Shown: positions 40,086 to 49,267, counted from the first letter of the stretch. The stretch is 50,221 bases of DNA from an uncultured Oscillospiraceae bacterium (GCA_910588625.1 CAJUQN010000016.1:1-50221); one strand, 5' to 3'. The notes: a model not told the origin generated them from the sequence alone. Program-made: numbers and translations.

Positions 40086-41393
40086 TTATGGGTTGTTCAG
40101 CGCCGCGTCCTGGAGCTCGTCAAAGGCGGCCATGCACTCGTCCACGGTTGCGCCGCCCAGCAGCAGCCGCACGATCCGGCAGGTATTTCCCCACTGCTCC
40201 ACGTTCATCCCCGCGTTGGAGCCCAGCACATAAACCCCCTCCTCGATTCTGTCGTTAAGCGGCTTCAGGGCGGGTACGCACTCCACCTTTACATTCTTGG
40301 ACGGTGAGATCACCTGGTTGGTCTCCGAATAGAGCTGGAGCGCCTCATCGGAGGTGATAGCATCCAGCATCTTCATGGCGTCCTGGGCGTGCTCCCCGCC
40401 GGAGCACACGGCCCACCCGGTCATAGGCATCACCGGCATCTGCCCCCGGCTGCTTGGGAAACCGATGACCTCCATGTTAAAATCCGTTTTGCCGTAGGCG
40501 GTCTCCGTGTTGGCCGCGCCCCAGTAGGCCATGACAATGGGGGTTTTCCCTGCCAGAAAGTCGGGGCCCTCCGCCTCGATGGCCTCGCTGGCCAGAGCCT
40601 TTTCTGCGTCGATATAGCCCCGGTCGATGAGCGTCTGGAGGAACTCAAAGCCTGGGCGCATATAGTCGCTGTACCTGGCCTCCCCGCTGTTAAGGGCCTT
40701 AATCTCCGCCTGGGTATTTCCGCCGTTGTACAAATCGGCGTAGGCCTGGGCCAAGACAAAGGTCTCCAGCCACCAGCGGTTGGCGCCGACGGGCGTGCCG
40801 ATACCGTTCTCCTGGAACACCCGGCAGCACTCCAAAAACTCCTCCGGCGTCTCCGGCAGGTCCAGCTTGTACTGGTCAAACAGGTCCTTGTTGACGAACA
40901 GGCCATAGGCCACCACCTCCTGAGGGATGGCCACCAGCTTCCCGTCCACCGTGTTGGCGGTGAGGATGATTTCCCGCAGGTTTTTGGCGCTGTCCAGCCC
41001 CGAAAGGTCCTCCAGTCTGCCCTCCGCCCCCAGAGCCAGGATGGTGTCCGGGTTGAGCAGGTACAGGTCGTCCATATTGTTCCGGGCCCGGTCCAGGCAA
41101 ACCTCGTCGTAGGTCTTGTCCTGATAATTCTCCGCCGTATAGGTCCGGTACACCATGGTCATGCCCAGCGCCTCCTCCGCCATGGCCACCGTCAGGTCCG
41201 ACGCGGTCCGCGCCACGTTCTCTGCGTCTGGGTAAATTTTTTCCATGGGGCTGAACAGGTTGACTGTCCGTTTTTCCTCCTCCTCCCGGGGAACCAGGTT
41301 TTTCGAGTTCCCTCCGCCGCAGGAGGCCAGCGACAGCACCGCCAGCGCCGCCAGGCAGATGGAGAGCCATCTGTGCCTTTTTGCCCTATTCAT
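40086..41393 (-). CDS. Extracellular solute-binding lipoprotein (family 1)
   Basis: A 435-residue lipoprotein. The signal peptide ends in lipobox LASC with Cys25, followed by GGGNSKNL. The rest has the fold signature of sugar/family-1 binding proteins: ALGAEGRLEDLSGLDSAKN, QEVVAYGLFVNKDLFDQYKLDLPETPEEFLECC (in parts) and DFLAGKTPIVMAYWG. The ATG at 41393 overlaps the hybrid kinase stop by 4 nt (ATGA), and no ABC permease is adjacent. A binding protein coupled to a sensor kinase suggests signal sensing rather than, or besides, uptake; that is inference. Confidence 0.88.
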   Translation of the reverse strand: MNRAKRHRWLSICLAALAVLSLASCGGGNSKNLVPREEEEKRTVNLFSPMEKIYPDAENVARTASDLTVAMAEEALGMTMVYRTYTAENYQDKTYDEVCLDRARNNMDDLYLLNPDTILALGAEGRLEDLSGLDSAKNLREIILTANTVDGKLVAIPQEVVAYGLFVNKDLFDQYKLDLPETPEEFLECCRVFQENGIGTPVGANRWWLETFVLAQAYADLYNGGNTQAEIKALNSGEARYSDYMRPGFEFLQTLIDRGYIDAEKALASEAIEAEGPDFLAGKTPIVMAYWGAANTETAYGKTDFNMEVIGFPSSRGQMPVMPMTGWAVCSGGEHAQDAMKMLDAITSDEALQLYSETNQVISPSKNVKVECVPALKPLNDRIEEGVYVLGSNAGMNVEQWGNTCRIVRLLLGGATVDECMAAFDELQDAALNNP

Positions 41394-43951
41394 TTCGTCT
41401 CCCCCCGTTTTCTGCATTGCCTGATCGCCTGTTTCAAAAGCTCCATGCTCAAGGGCTTGGATACGTGGGCGTCCATGCCGGCGCTCAGCGCGGCCTTTTC
41501 ATCCTCGGCGAAGGCGTTGGCTGTCATGGCGATGATGGGGATGCGCCCCGCGTCCTCCCGGTCCAGGGCCCGGATGGCCCGAGCCGCCTCGTGGCCGCCC
41601 ATCACCGGCATCTGGACGTCCATCAGGATGGCGTCGAACTCGCCCGGCGCCGAATTCTGGAAGCGTTCCACCGCCAGCTGTCCGTTGGCGGCGATCTCAC
41701 AGGAGGCCCCCTCCAGCTCCAAAAGCTCCGTTAGAATTTCCGCATTGATCTCGTTGTCCTCCGCAGCCAGGAAACGCAGCTTGGCCAGACCGCCGTCCTC
41801 CTCCGGTTCCGGCCCGACGGTCCCGTCTGCGCCGTCCCACAGCTCCCCGGCCTTTGCCCGGAGGGCGGAGACAAAGAACGGCTTGGTGAGTATATCCGTG
41901 CGGCTGAGCTGGAGCGCCTCCGCTATCCCCTCCGCGTCCAGTTCCGCCAGGATCAGGATGGGCACGGATTCCGGAAGGGCCTTCCGCAGCGCTCCGGCCC
42001 CCTGGAGGCCGAAATCCTCCCAGTCCAGCAGGGCCAGCTGGCAGTCCCCGCCGTGCAACGCCTCCAGCGCCTGTTCCACTGTGGGGCAGGCGTCCAGACG
42101 GACCCCCGTGCCCTGCATGAGGGCCGCCATGCTCTCCCGGCTCTCCTGGTCTTTCGCCGCCGCCAGGATGCGGGAGACGCCCCGCTGGGCCCAGAACTGC
42201 CGGTCCGCCTCCTCCTCCAGAATGCGCAGCTCCAGCTCCACCCGGAACAGGGAGCCCTGGTCCACCTCGCTGAACACCTCGATGGTTCCGCCCATCAGCT
42301 CCACAATGCTCTTGGTGATGGCCATGCCCAAGCCGGTGCCCTGCACCTTATTGGTGGTGCTGTTCTCCGCCCGGGTGAAGGCGTCGAAGATGGTCTCCAG
42401 GTACTCCGGCGTCATGCCGTAGCCGTTGTCCTCCACCTCGATGCGGATGTGCTCATACTGGCCGGAGCGCTGCTTAAGTCCGATGATACGCAGCCAGATC
42501 CGACCGCCCTCCGGCGTGTATTTCACCGCGTTGGACAGCAGGTTAATCAGAATCTGGTCGATGCGGGTGGCATCCCCCACCAGATACTCGTGCCGGATTC
42601 CCGTCACCTCCAGATGGAAGTCCTGTCCCTTGGCCCTGGCCATGGGCTGGATGATGGCCTCCACGGAGGAGATCACGTCGTTGAGGGCGAACTTCTCCAG
42701 ATTGAGCACCACCTTCCCGCTCTCAATCTTGGACACGTCCAGAATGTCGTTGATGAGGCTGAGCAAGTGCTGCCCGGAGGCCGTGATCTTTTGGGTGTAT
42801 TCGCGCACCTTGGCTGGATTCTCCGCGTCCCTGGCCAGAAGGGTGGTAAAGCCCAGCACGGCGTTCATGGGGGTGCGGATGTCATGGGACATATTGGACA
42901 GGAACATGGTCTTTGACTGGCTGGCGATCTGCGCGGCGTGCAGGGCCTCGGCCAGCTGCTGGCTGTGGAGCCTCCGCTCCTCTTCCTGCTCCCGGCGCAG
43001 CTTGTCCTGCTGCCTCCAGTTCAGGTAATACAGGGCGATGCACAGGAAGAACGCCGCCAGCAGAGAGGCGACGACGATCATGATGTTCTGGCTGACGGTG
43101 CGCCCCTCCTGCTGGATGGCCTCCACCGGCACATAGCCCACCAGGAAAATCGTTCCGCCGTTCACTGACCACATATAGTTAAGGGCCCGAACCTCCCGGA
43201 TGTCGTGGTAAAACAGGCTGTTCCGCCCGGTGTCCAAACACTCCTCCACTTCGGCTTGGATTTCCGGGTCCTGAATATTGTTCGCCCGATAGAAATCCGT
43301 CAGGTTCAAATGCCCCGCGCTGCGCTGCCCCATCCCCTTGGGCTTCAGGACAAACCGCTGGCTGTCCGCGTCCATGATATACAGCGACGCCTGCTTGTTG
43401 TAAAACCCGTCCGGCAGGGACCGGTCGATGGCATCGTAGACGTACTCGGCGTAAAGGGTACCGATTTTCCGCCCGTCCCGCTGGATGGGACATTTTATGG
43501 TATAGGACCAGGTCCCCATATAATTCAGATAGGACTGGGAGACCGGCAGGCCGAGAATCGTTTCCCCCGCGGAAAAATCCAGACCCTCCTCGGTGAACCG
43601 CTCCCCAGTGTTGGAGACCCCTTCCGTCTTCCCGGACAGAATCAGCGACAGCTTTGACATTGTTTGATTTTTCTCGTAGGCGCGGATATATTCCTCCGGG
43701 TCTTCCACACGGGCGATCTCCTGGGCAATCAGGGCCTGGAATTCCGCCTCGCTGCGCAGAATCGCCTCAATGGTGCTTTGGATCAAGTCCAGGCTTTCAC
43801 TCAGGTTCTGGATGGCGGCTTCGGACATCTCCCTGGTGGTTCTGCGGGACACAGCGAATACGATCGTCCCAAAAATGCAAAAAATGATGATAATGGAAAA
43901 GAGCAGGGGTAATCCTCTCCGCTTTTTCTGCTTATCCGTCGTTTCTTTCAT
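41390..43951 (-). CDS. Membrane hybrid histidine kinase (Cache-type sensor, HisKA, HATPase, two receiver-like domains)
   Basis: An 853-residue protein. A membrane helix near residue 16-34 and another near 290-310 (MIVVASLLAAFFLCIALYYL) flank an extracellular Cache-like sensor of about 255 residues. The H box is FLSNMSHDIRTPMNAVLGFT. The ATPase boxes are ILINLLSNAVKYTPEGG, IEVEDNGYGM and GTGLGMAITKSIVELMGG. A degenerate receiver-like segment follows (LALLDWEDFG, ILTKPF). Last is a full receiver: RFLAAEDNEINAEIL, phosphorylated Asp in AILMDVQMPVMGG and Lys in HVSKPLS. GGAG lies before ATG. It overlaps the binding-lipoprotein gene, a likely functional partner. Confidence 0.93.
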   Translation of the reverse strand: MKETTDKQKKRRGLPLLFSIIIIFCIFGTIVFAVSRRTTREMSEAAIQNLSESLDLIQSTIEAILRSEAEFQALIAQEIARVEDPEEYIRAYEKNQTMSKLSLILSGKTEGVSNTGERFTEEGLDFSAGETILGLPVSQSYLNYMGTWSYTIKCPIQRDGRKIGTLYAEYVYDAIDRSLPDGFYNKQASLYIMDADSQRFVLKPKGMGQRSAGHLNLTDFYRANNIQDPEIQAEVEECLDTGRNSLFYHDIREVRALNYMWSVNGGTIFLVGYVPVEAIQQEGRTVSQNIMIVVASLLAAFFLCIALYYLNWRQQDKLRREQEEERRLHSQQLAEALHAAQIASQSKTMFLSNMSHDIRTPMNAVLGFTTLLARDAENPAKVREYTQKITASGQHLLSLINDILDVSKIESGKVVLNLEKFALNDVISSVEAIIQPMARAKGQDFHLEVTGIRHEYLVGDATRIDQILINLLSNAVKYTPEGGRIWLRIIGLKQRSGQYEHIRIEVEDNGYGMTPEYLETIFDAFTRAENSTTNKVQGTGLGMAITKSIVELMGGTIEVFSEVDQGSLFRVELELRILEEEADRQFWAQRGVSRILAAAKDQESRESMAALMQGTGVRLDACPTVEQALEALHGGDCQLALLDWEDFGLQGAGALRKALPESVPILILAELDAEGIAEALQLSRTDILTKPFFVSALRAKAGELWDGADGTVGPEPEEDGGLAKLRFLAAEDNEINAEILTELLELEGASCEIAANGQLAVERFQNSAPGEFDAILMDVQMPVMGGHEAARAIRALDREDAGRIPIIAMTANAFAEDEKAALSAGMDAHVSKPLSMELLKQAIRQCRKRGETK

Positions 43952-44048
43952 TGACAGTCTCCATTTCGGCGTTTTGGATGGATATACGGCTCCAACGAAA
44001 AATGCCTGTCAGCTCTGCGGCAGCCAATGTGGCGGCTGCTGTATTTAT

Positions 44049-44078
44049 ATTATACTATTCTCCTTCTTTGGGTGTCAA
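44049..44078 (-). promoter_or_regulatory. Promoter of the hybrid kinase operon
   Basis: Right to left, TTGACA (44073-44078) and TATAAT (44049-44054), spacer 18 nt; leader of about 90 nt. Confidence 0.85.
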
Positions 44079-44211
44079 TAGCCGTCAGACAGCGCGGCAT
44101 CCAGCCGTACGGCAAATCGGACAGCCTGTTGATGGAGGAGTTCATCCTAAATTTATCCCGAAGATACCATCGCTGCGGCAGTTTCTCAAACCAGCTGAAA
44201 TAAAAAACGCC

Positions 44212-44259
44212 TCTCACCCGTCATCTGCGTTTGCTCAATGCCGGGGAGCGGCGTTTTTT
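44212..44259 (-). terminator. Terminator of the phosphoribosyltransferase-like gene
   Basis: AAAAAACGCC and GGCGTTTTTT close a longer imperfect stem (CTCACC/GGGGAG inside). A T run follows on the minus strand. Confidence 0.75.
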
Positions 44260-44274
44260 CAGTTCGATTGGCTT

Positions 44275-44916
44275 TTACAGCGCGGCGTAGCCGTACTTGT
44301 CAACCACGGCGTCCAGAGGCTGCCCCAGCTTGCAGAAGGGGCACTCGTCGGGGCGGTGGCTGACATAGCCGGGAAGGTCGTTGGTATTGAACAGGGACGC
44401 CACCGGTATTCCATCTACCTCCTTCACATGGCTGTAGATGGAGGCAACCCCCGCAACGTTCCCCTTATAGTACTGGACACAGCGTATTCCCTTGCGGACG
44501 GTGCTGCCGGTGGTGACGGAGGCGAGCAGAAGCAGTACATTTTTCCCGTCCAGCATAAACCGGGCGTTGTCTCGGAAAATGAACTTTCCATCGCGGCTCA
44601 GATTCTCCCGGAGCAGGTAAATTTCTTTTCCGGCGTTGATCGAGCGGTTGCCGCCCTGGGTGAGCTCCTGAGCCAGGCAGGTGCCGATAACCCGGGTTCC
44701 GTCCAGGCACAGGATGGTGTCCACCATTGTGTTGCGGGTCAGATCCTGCTGGGCCAGCTGCCTGGCCACGGCCTCTGCCTCCCGGAGACAGGACTGCTGC
44801 TCGGTCACGTCGATGAAGTAGTTGGTGTGGCTGTTTCTGGTGGCGAAGTGGCCCTTAGCCACCCGCAGAGAGACGCTGCCGACGCTGACAGGAATTTTAA
44901 AAAACTTGGGTTCCAT
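44275..44916 (-). CDS. Phosphoribosyltransferase-like protein with C-terminal CxxC
   Basis: About 213 residues. The segment DGKNVLLLLASVTTGSTVRKGIRC has the form of a PRPP-binding loop of type-I phosphoribosyltransferases, though the usual paired acids before TTGST are absent (LLLLAS instead of a DD pair). Near the end PDECPFCKLGQPLDAVVD carries a CxxC that could bind metal. An orotate-PRTase relationship is likely but the substrate is unknown. The start is one of two adjacent ATG codons (44919 or 44916) behind AGGAGG. It lies just downstream of pncB, on its own promoter. Confidence 0.7.
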   Translation of the reverse strand: MEPKFFKIPVSVGSVSLRVAKGHFATRNSHTNYFIDVTEQQSCLREAEAVARQLAQQDLTRNTMVDTILCLDGTRVIGTCLAQELTQGGNRSINAGKEIYLLRENLSRDGKFIFRDNARFMLDGKNVLLLLASVTTGSTVRKGIRCVQYYKGNVAGVASIYSHVKEVDGIPVASLFNTNDLPGYVSHRPDECPFCKLGQPLDAVVDKYGYAAL

Positions 44917-44960
44917 CATCTTTCCTCCTTTTCTCCGCCGTGGGGAGTGGTTTCCCCCTA

Positions 44961-44989
44961 AATATACCATATCTGCCAGCTGTTGTCCA
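44961..44989 (-). promoter_or_regulatory. Promoter of the phosphoribosyltransferase-like gene
   Basis: Right to left, TGGACA (44984-44989) and TATATT (44961-44966), 17 nt apart, with TGG directly before the -10 box. Confidence 0.7.
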
Positions 44990-45134
44990 GATATTTTTGT
45001 GCACATTCACAAAGCCTTGGTTTCAAGATGAATTGCCTTGAGGCGAATACACCAGCGGCCTGAAATCCCTTATGCGGTAAATACTTCGGATCAGACAAAA
45101 ACGGCCTCCTTGTTGCAGAGGAAAGAATACAAAA

Positions 45135-45161
45135 CGGGGCCGCGGCAACTGCCTGCGGCCC
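45135..45161 (-). terminator. Terminator after pncB
   Basis: CGGGCCGCAGGC and GCCGCGGCCCCG (minus strand) form a short-loop stem followed by TTTT. Confidence 0.75.
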
Positions 45162-45167
45162 GTTTCA

Positions 45168-46598
45168 TCAATGTTTCTCCGCCAGCAGCCGCGCCCGCAC
45201 GTCCCACAGCTTCTGGGACAGGTCCACATAGTAATTATGCGGGTACTCGAACCGCTTCACCTCGTCCCACAAGCTGTCCACCTCCCGCTGGCAGTGGGAC
45301 CGGGATTCCTGGATGGTGGGGATGCTATAAACCAGTTTACCGCCCTGAAAAATGGGCGCCAGCAGGGGCCGGACGGTGAAGTCCGCCACAGTCTTGCGCT
45401 TCCAGGTGGCCTCAGGGTCGAACAGCTCCAGGGGCTGGGTGAAATCGGGCTGTTCGTCATGGACGCAGATATAATCCGCGATGGCCTTGCCAGTGGCGTT
45501 CTCAAAGAGACGGTACACCTTTTTAAAGTGGGGGATGGTTACCTTCCCGGCGTTTTCACTGATCTTGATCTTGGGAGTGACAGTGCCGTCCGCCTCCTCA
45601 ATAGCGGCCAGCTTGTAGACGCCGCCGAACACCGGCTCACTCTTGGAGGTGATGAGCCGCTCGCCCACACCGAAGGCGTCAATGCGGGCCCCCTGGGTGA
45701 TGAGGTCCCGGATGATATACTCGTCCAGGGAGTTGGAGGCGATGATCTTGATGCCGGGCAGACCGGCATTGTCCAGCATTTTCCGCGCCTGCTTGGACAG
45801 GTAGGTCAGGTCGCCGGAGTCGATGCGGATGCCGCCAGAGGTGATTCCAAGCTCCCGGAACACCTTGATGGCGTTGGGCACGCCGGAGTGGAGGACGTTG
45901 TAGGTGTCCACCAGGAGGGTGGCGGCCTGGGGATAGACCTGGCAATAGGTCTTAAAGGCGGTGTACTCGTCGGGGAACATCTGGACCCAGGAGTGGGCCA
46001 TGGTGCCGGTGGCAGGGGTGCCGTAGCGCTCGTCGGCCATGGCGCAGGCGGTGCCGCTGGCTCCGGCGATATAGCTGGCCCGGGCGCCCAGCACGGCGCC
46101 GTCGGAGCCCTGGGCCCGGCGGGAGCCGAACTCGGACACGGGACGGCCCTCAGCGGCGCGGACAATGCGGTTGGACTTGGTGGCGATGAGGGACTGGTGG
46201 TTGAGGGCCAGGAGCAGGTAGGTTTCCACAAACTGGGCCTCGATTGCCGGGGCGCGGACGGTCAGGATGGGCTCCCGGGGGAAGATGGGGGTGCCCTCGG
46301 GCACGGCCCAGATATCGCCAGTGAAGCGGAAACCCTTCAGGTAGTCCAGAAATTCGGGGGCAAAGCAGTTTTTGCTCCGCAGGTATTCGACATCCTCTTC
46401 GTCAAAGTGCAGGTTCTGGATATAACGGATGACCTGCTCCAAGCCCGCCGCGATGGCGAAGCCGCCGCCATCAGGGACATTGCGGAAGAACACATCAAAG
46501 TAGCAGATACGGCCCTTCAGGCCGGTTTGGAAGTAGCCGTTGCCCATGGTGATCTCGTAAAAATCGGTGAGCATAGTATAGTTGATATCGTGCTTCAT
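45168..46598 (-). CDS. pncB: Nicotinate phosphoribosyltransferase
   Basis: A 476-residue enzyme joining nicotinate and PRPP, with ATP, to give nicotinate mononucleotide in NAD salvage. It begins INYTMLTDFYEITMGNGYF, the classical PncB/NAPRTase opening. Central motifs are SEFGSRRAQGSDGAVLGARAS, GTMAHSWVQMFPDEYTAF and GIRIDSGDLTYLSKQARKML, the active-site region, then DAFGVGERLITS for phosphate binding. ATG 46598 is 9 nt after AGGAGG; the longer upstream frame is unsupported. Confidence 0.96.
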   Translation of the reverse strand: MKHDINYTMLTDFYEITMGNGYFQTGLKGRICYFDVFFRNVPDGGGFAIAAGLEQVIRYIQNLHFDEEDVEYLRSKNCFAPEFLDYLKGFRFTGDIWAVPEGTPIFPREPILTVRAPAIEAQFVETYLLLALNHQSLIATKSNRIVRAAEGRPVSEFGSRRAQGSDGAVLGARASYIAGASGTACAMADERYGTPATGTMAHSWVQMFPDEYTAFKTYCQVYPQAATLLVDTYNVLHSGVPNAIKVFRELGITSGGIRIDSGDLTYLSKQARKMLDNAGLPGIKIIASNSLDEYIIRDLITQGARIDAFGVGERLITSKSEPVFGGVYKLAAIEEADGTVTPKIKISENAGKVTIPHFKKVYRLFENATGKAIADYICVHDEQPDFTQPLELFDPEATWKRKTVADFTVRPLLAPIFQGGKLVYSIPTIQESRSHCQREVDSLWDEVKRFEYPHNYYVDLSQKLWDVRARLLAEKH

Positions 46599-46631
46599 TG
46601 GAGAATACCTCCTAACATCATAGTGCCTCTC

Positions 46632-46660
46632 ATTATAAGCTGTCTTGACACCAAAATCAA
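46632..46660 (-). promoter_or_regulatory. Promoter of pncB
   Basis: Right to left, TTGATT (46655-46660) and TATAAT (46632-46637) are 17 nt apart, about 35 nt before the start codon. Confidence 0.8.
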
Positions 46661-46714
46661 TCCCCAATTGACGAGAAAGACACCGCCCCGTTGACATGGA
46701 GCGATGTCTTTCAC

Positions 46715-47998
46715 TTACTTGCGGAATGTGGTCTCGTGGCGCTCGGGGCCGGTGGACACGATTTTGACCGGAACACCGATGCGCTTCTCCAGGAACTCCA
46801 CGTAGCTCTTGGCGCCGGCGGGGAGCGCGTCATAATCCGTGATACCGCGGATGTCGCTCTTCCAGCCGGGCAGCGTCTCAAACACCGGCTTTGCCTTCAT
46901 CAGCCTGGGCGTGGTGGGGAATTGATCCGTCACTTCCCCGTCGATCTCGTAGCCTACGCACACCTTGATCTCGTCCAGATAGCCCAGCACATCCAGGCAG
47001 GTTAGCGCAACCTGGGTGGCCCCCTGGACCATACAACCATATTTCGTGGCTACGGTGTCAAACCAGCCTACACGGCGGGGCCGGCCCGTGGTTGCGCCGA
47101 ACTCGCCCTTGTCGCCGCCGCGGCGGCGCAGCTCGTCTCCCTCCGCCCCCAGCAGCTCGCTGACAAAGGGCTCGGTGTTGGACCCTACGCTGGAGGAATA
47201 CGCCTTGGTCACACAGATCACGTCTTTCACGGCGGCGGGGGGCACCGGAGCGCCCACACAACCATACCCCGCCAGGGTATGGGAGGAGGTGGTCATGGGG
47301 AAAATGCCCAGATCCGGGTCCTTCATGGACCCCAGCTGACCCTCCAGCAGCACGGTTTTGTCTTGAGCCAGCGCGTTATGGAGAAAGCTCACCGCGTCGC
47401 CTACGTAGGGCCGCAGCATCTCCCGGTAGCCCAAAAGCTGGTCGTACAGCGCCTTGATGTCCAGCGCAGGTTTGTGGTACAGGTGCTCAAACAGCACATT
47501 TTTCAGCTCCACCGCCCGGCTGAGGCGGTCCCACAGACGGTCCTCGTCGAACAGGTCGCAGACCTGAATGCCCGTCTTGGCGTACTTATCGGAATAGAAG
47601 GGCGCGATGCCGCTCTTGGTGGAGCCGAAGGCCTTGCCTCCCAGCCGTTCCTCCTCATATCCGTCCTGGAGTACATGATAGGGCATCAATAGCTGAGCCC
47701 GCTCTGACACGATCAGGTTAGGGGCTGGCACGCCCTGGCCGGTGATGTCTTTCAGCTCTGCCACCAGCTTGGCCGCGTCCAGCGCCACGCCGTTGCCAAC
47801 CACGTTGGTGATGTGGGGGTAGAAAATGCCCGACGGCAGTATGTGCAGCGCGAACCGCCCATAATCGTTGATGATGGTGTGGCCCGCGTTGGCCCCGCCC
47901 TGGAAGCGCACCACCACATCCGACGTCTCGGCCAGCAGATCCGTGATTTTGCCCTTGCCCTCGTCGCCCCAGTTGGCCCCTACAATTGCTTTTACCAT
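46715..47998 (-). CDS. purA: Adenylosuccinate synthetase
   Basis: A 427-residue GTP-dependent enzyme making adenylosuccinate from IMP and aspartate, the committed step to AMP. The N-terminus KAIVGANWGDEGKGKITDLL has the P-loop-like GDEGKGK and the catalytic Asp; GANAGHTII carries the catalytic His. Late motifs are GATTGRPRRVGWFD and KTRIG-equivalent EKRIGVPVKIVSTGPER. Length matches the family. GGAGGTG precedes ATG. It is monocistronic behind its own promoter. Confidence 0.97.
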   Translation of the reverse strand: MVKAIVGANWGDEGKGKITDLLAETSDVVVRFQGGANAGHTIINDYGRFALHILPSGIFYPHITNVVGNGVALDAAKLVAELKDITGQGVPAPNLIVSERAQLLMPYHVLQDGYEEERLGGKAFGSTKSGIAPFYSDKYAKTGIQVCDLFDEDRLWDRLSRAVELKNVLFEHLYHKPALDIKALYDQLLGYREMLRPYVGDAVSFLHNALAQDKTVLLEGQLGSMKDPDLGIFPMTTSSHTLAGYGCVGAPVPPAAVKDVICVTKAYSSSVGSNTEPFVSELLGAEGDELRRRGGDKGEFGATTGRPRRVGWFDTVATKYGCMVQGATQVALTCLDVLGYLDEIKVCVGYEIDGEVTDQFPTTPRLMKAKPVFETLPGWKSDIRGITDYDALPAGAKSYVEFLEKRIGVPVKIVSTGPERHETTFRK

Positions 47999-48084
47999 AA
48001 AACACCTCCGCTCACCGGGATTCGCAGCCAGTTTGGTCTGCCTTATCCGGCTTGCGCGGGCCGTCCTCTTGGCCCAACGGCTTT

Positions 48085-48113
48085 ATTATAATAAAGAACG
48101 CCCCGATCTGCAA
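48085..48113 (-). promoter_or_regulatory. Promoter of purA
   Basis: Right to left, TTGCAG (48108-48113) and TATAAT (48085-48090), spacer 17 nt; the leader is about 80 nt. Confidence 0.8.
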
Positions 48114-48207
48114 TAGCTTTTTCCGATTTTGTCTTTACTTCCATAAAGCGGCGTGCTAAAATGATAACTTAAGATATAATATAACGCTTTTTACGGGAGG
48201 ATGCGTC

Positions 48208-48492
48208 ATGCAAAAAGAAATGCCGGACCGGGATGCCCTGCTGTTTGAAGCCATCCTGTCCCTGAAGGATGTGGAGGAGTGCCGCGCCTTTTTTCAGGAC
48301 CTGTGCACCGTGGCGGAGCTCAAGGCCATGGCCCAGCGGTTGGAGGTGGCCCAGCTTTTGGATCAAGGCTTCATCTACAATGACATCCTCCAGCAAACCG
48401 GAGCGTCCAGCGCCACCATCAGCCGGGTAAACCGGGCTCTGCAATATGGCTCAGACGGCTATAAAACGGTGCTTCCGAGGTTGAAGAAATGA
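48208..48492 (+). CDS. YerC/YecD-type TrpR-like regulator
   Basis: A 94-residue DNA-binding protein of the TrpR-like YerC family. The C-terminal helix-turn-helix reads GFIYNDILQQTGASSATISRVNRALQYG, preceded by FFQDLCTVAELKAMAQRLEVAQLL, a typical TrpR/YerC helix pair. The regulated genes are unknown; family members are widespread in Firmicutes. GGGAGG precedes ATG. A TATAAT box lies at 48175-48180 just upstream. It overlaps the methyltransferase gene by 4 nt. Confidence 0.92.
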   Translation: MQKEMPDRDALLFEAILSLKDVEECRAFFQDLCTVAELKAMAQRLEVAQLLDQGFIYNDILQQTGASSATISRVNRALQYGSDGYKTVLPRLKK

Positions 48493-49265
48493 GAAACTCC
48501 TTTGCTGCGGGGCTGGAAGAGGTCGGCAATCCCTATACCGTGATGGTTCAAAGCTACGACCGGCTCACGGTCGATGTGAACTATGAAAAGTGGGCAGACT
48601 ATGTGGAGCGGCACTTTCGCAGGCTGAAGCAGCCCGTCCACTCAGTGGTGGAGCTGGGCTGCGGCACCGGGAGCCTGACCAAGCTGCTGGCAGAGCGGGG
48701 CTATTCTGTGACTGGCGTCGATTTGTCTGTGGATATGCTTACTGTTGCCGAACAGAAATGCCGGGGGCTGGATGTGACACTGCTGCATCAGGATATGTCT
48801 CTGCTCACCCTGCCGGGACAGGCGGACACCGTCATCTGCTGTCTGGACAGCATGAATTATATCACCCGCCCCTCTGATCTGCGGCGCACCTTCCAGCGGG
48901 TGTATAAGGTATTGGTTCCCGGAGGGCTGCTCCTTTTCGATGTAAAGACGCCCGCCGCCTTTGAGAAAGCGGATGGCCAGACCTATTTGGATGAAGACGA
49001 GGGGCTCTACTGTGTTTGGCGAGCGGACTATTACCCCCGCCGCCGGGTGTGTGCCTACGGCCTGGACCTGTTCATTGAGCAGGAAAACGGAAGCTGGAGC
49101 CGGTGTGGCGAGTACCACGAGGAATACGCATATACAACTGACGAGCTGGAGCGTTTCCTGGCTGAGGCCCAGTTCCGGTATATCAAGCAATACGGCGATA
49201 AAGTTATGACTACCCCCAAGGAAGGGGCGGAACGGGTCTTTTTCGCCGCGAGAAAGGAGCAGTAA
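48489..49265 (+). CDS. Class I SAM-dependent methyltransferase
   Basis: A 258-residue soluble enzyme. Motif I is SVVELGCGTGSLTKLLAERGY, followed by acidic loop TGVDLSVDMLTVAEQK. Then come DTVICCLDSMNYITRPSDLRRTF and VLVPGGLLLFDVKTP, as in small-molecule methyltransferases (YqeM/YodH-like). The substrate is unknown. Its ATG overlaps the yerC stop (ATGA) with GAGG upstream, and hslO follows after 2 nt, so the three form an operon. Confidence 0.9.
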   Translation: MRNSFAAGLEEVGNPYTVMVQSYDRLTVDVNYEKWADYVERHFRRLKQPVHSVVELGCGTGSLTKLLAERGYSVTGVDLSVDMLTVAEQKCRGLDVTLLHQDMSLLTLPGQADTVICCLDSMNYITRPSDLRRTFQRVYKVLVPGGLLLFDVKTPAAFEKADGQTYLDEDEGLYCVWRADYYPRRRVCAYGLDLFIEQENGSWSRCGEYHEEYAYTTDELERFLAEAQFRYIKQYGDKVMTTPKEGAERVFFAARKEQ

Positions 49266-49267
49266 CA

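Larger units (their letters stand above)
43952..44274. other. Intergenic stretch with a kinase promoter and a terminator
   Basis: It contains the consensus promoter of the hybrid kinase (44049-44078) and the terminator of the phosphoribosyltransferase-like gene (44212-44259). The bases between show no gene. Confidence 0.7.

Noticed and set aside
40389..42422. A 677-codon plus-strand frame opposite the binding protein and hybrid kinase
   Set aside because: Both minus-strand genes have clear domains; the plus frame has low-complexity Ser/Arg/Pro-rich sequence and no start signal.
45171..46694. Long plus-strand frame opposite pncB
   Set aside because: Gly/Asp/His-rich shadow of pncB without ribosome site or domain.
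48001..48090. A purine riboswitch upstream of purA
   Set aside because: The leader is only about 80 nt and lacks the conserved aptamer loops; I see an ordinary promoter and leader.
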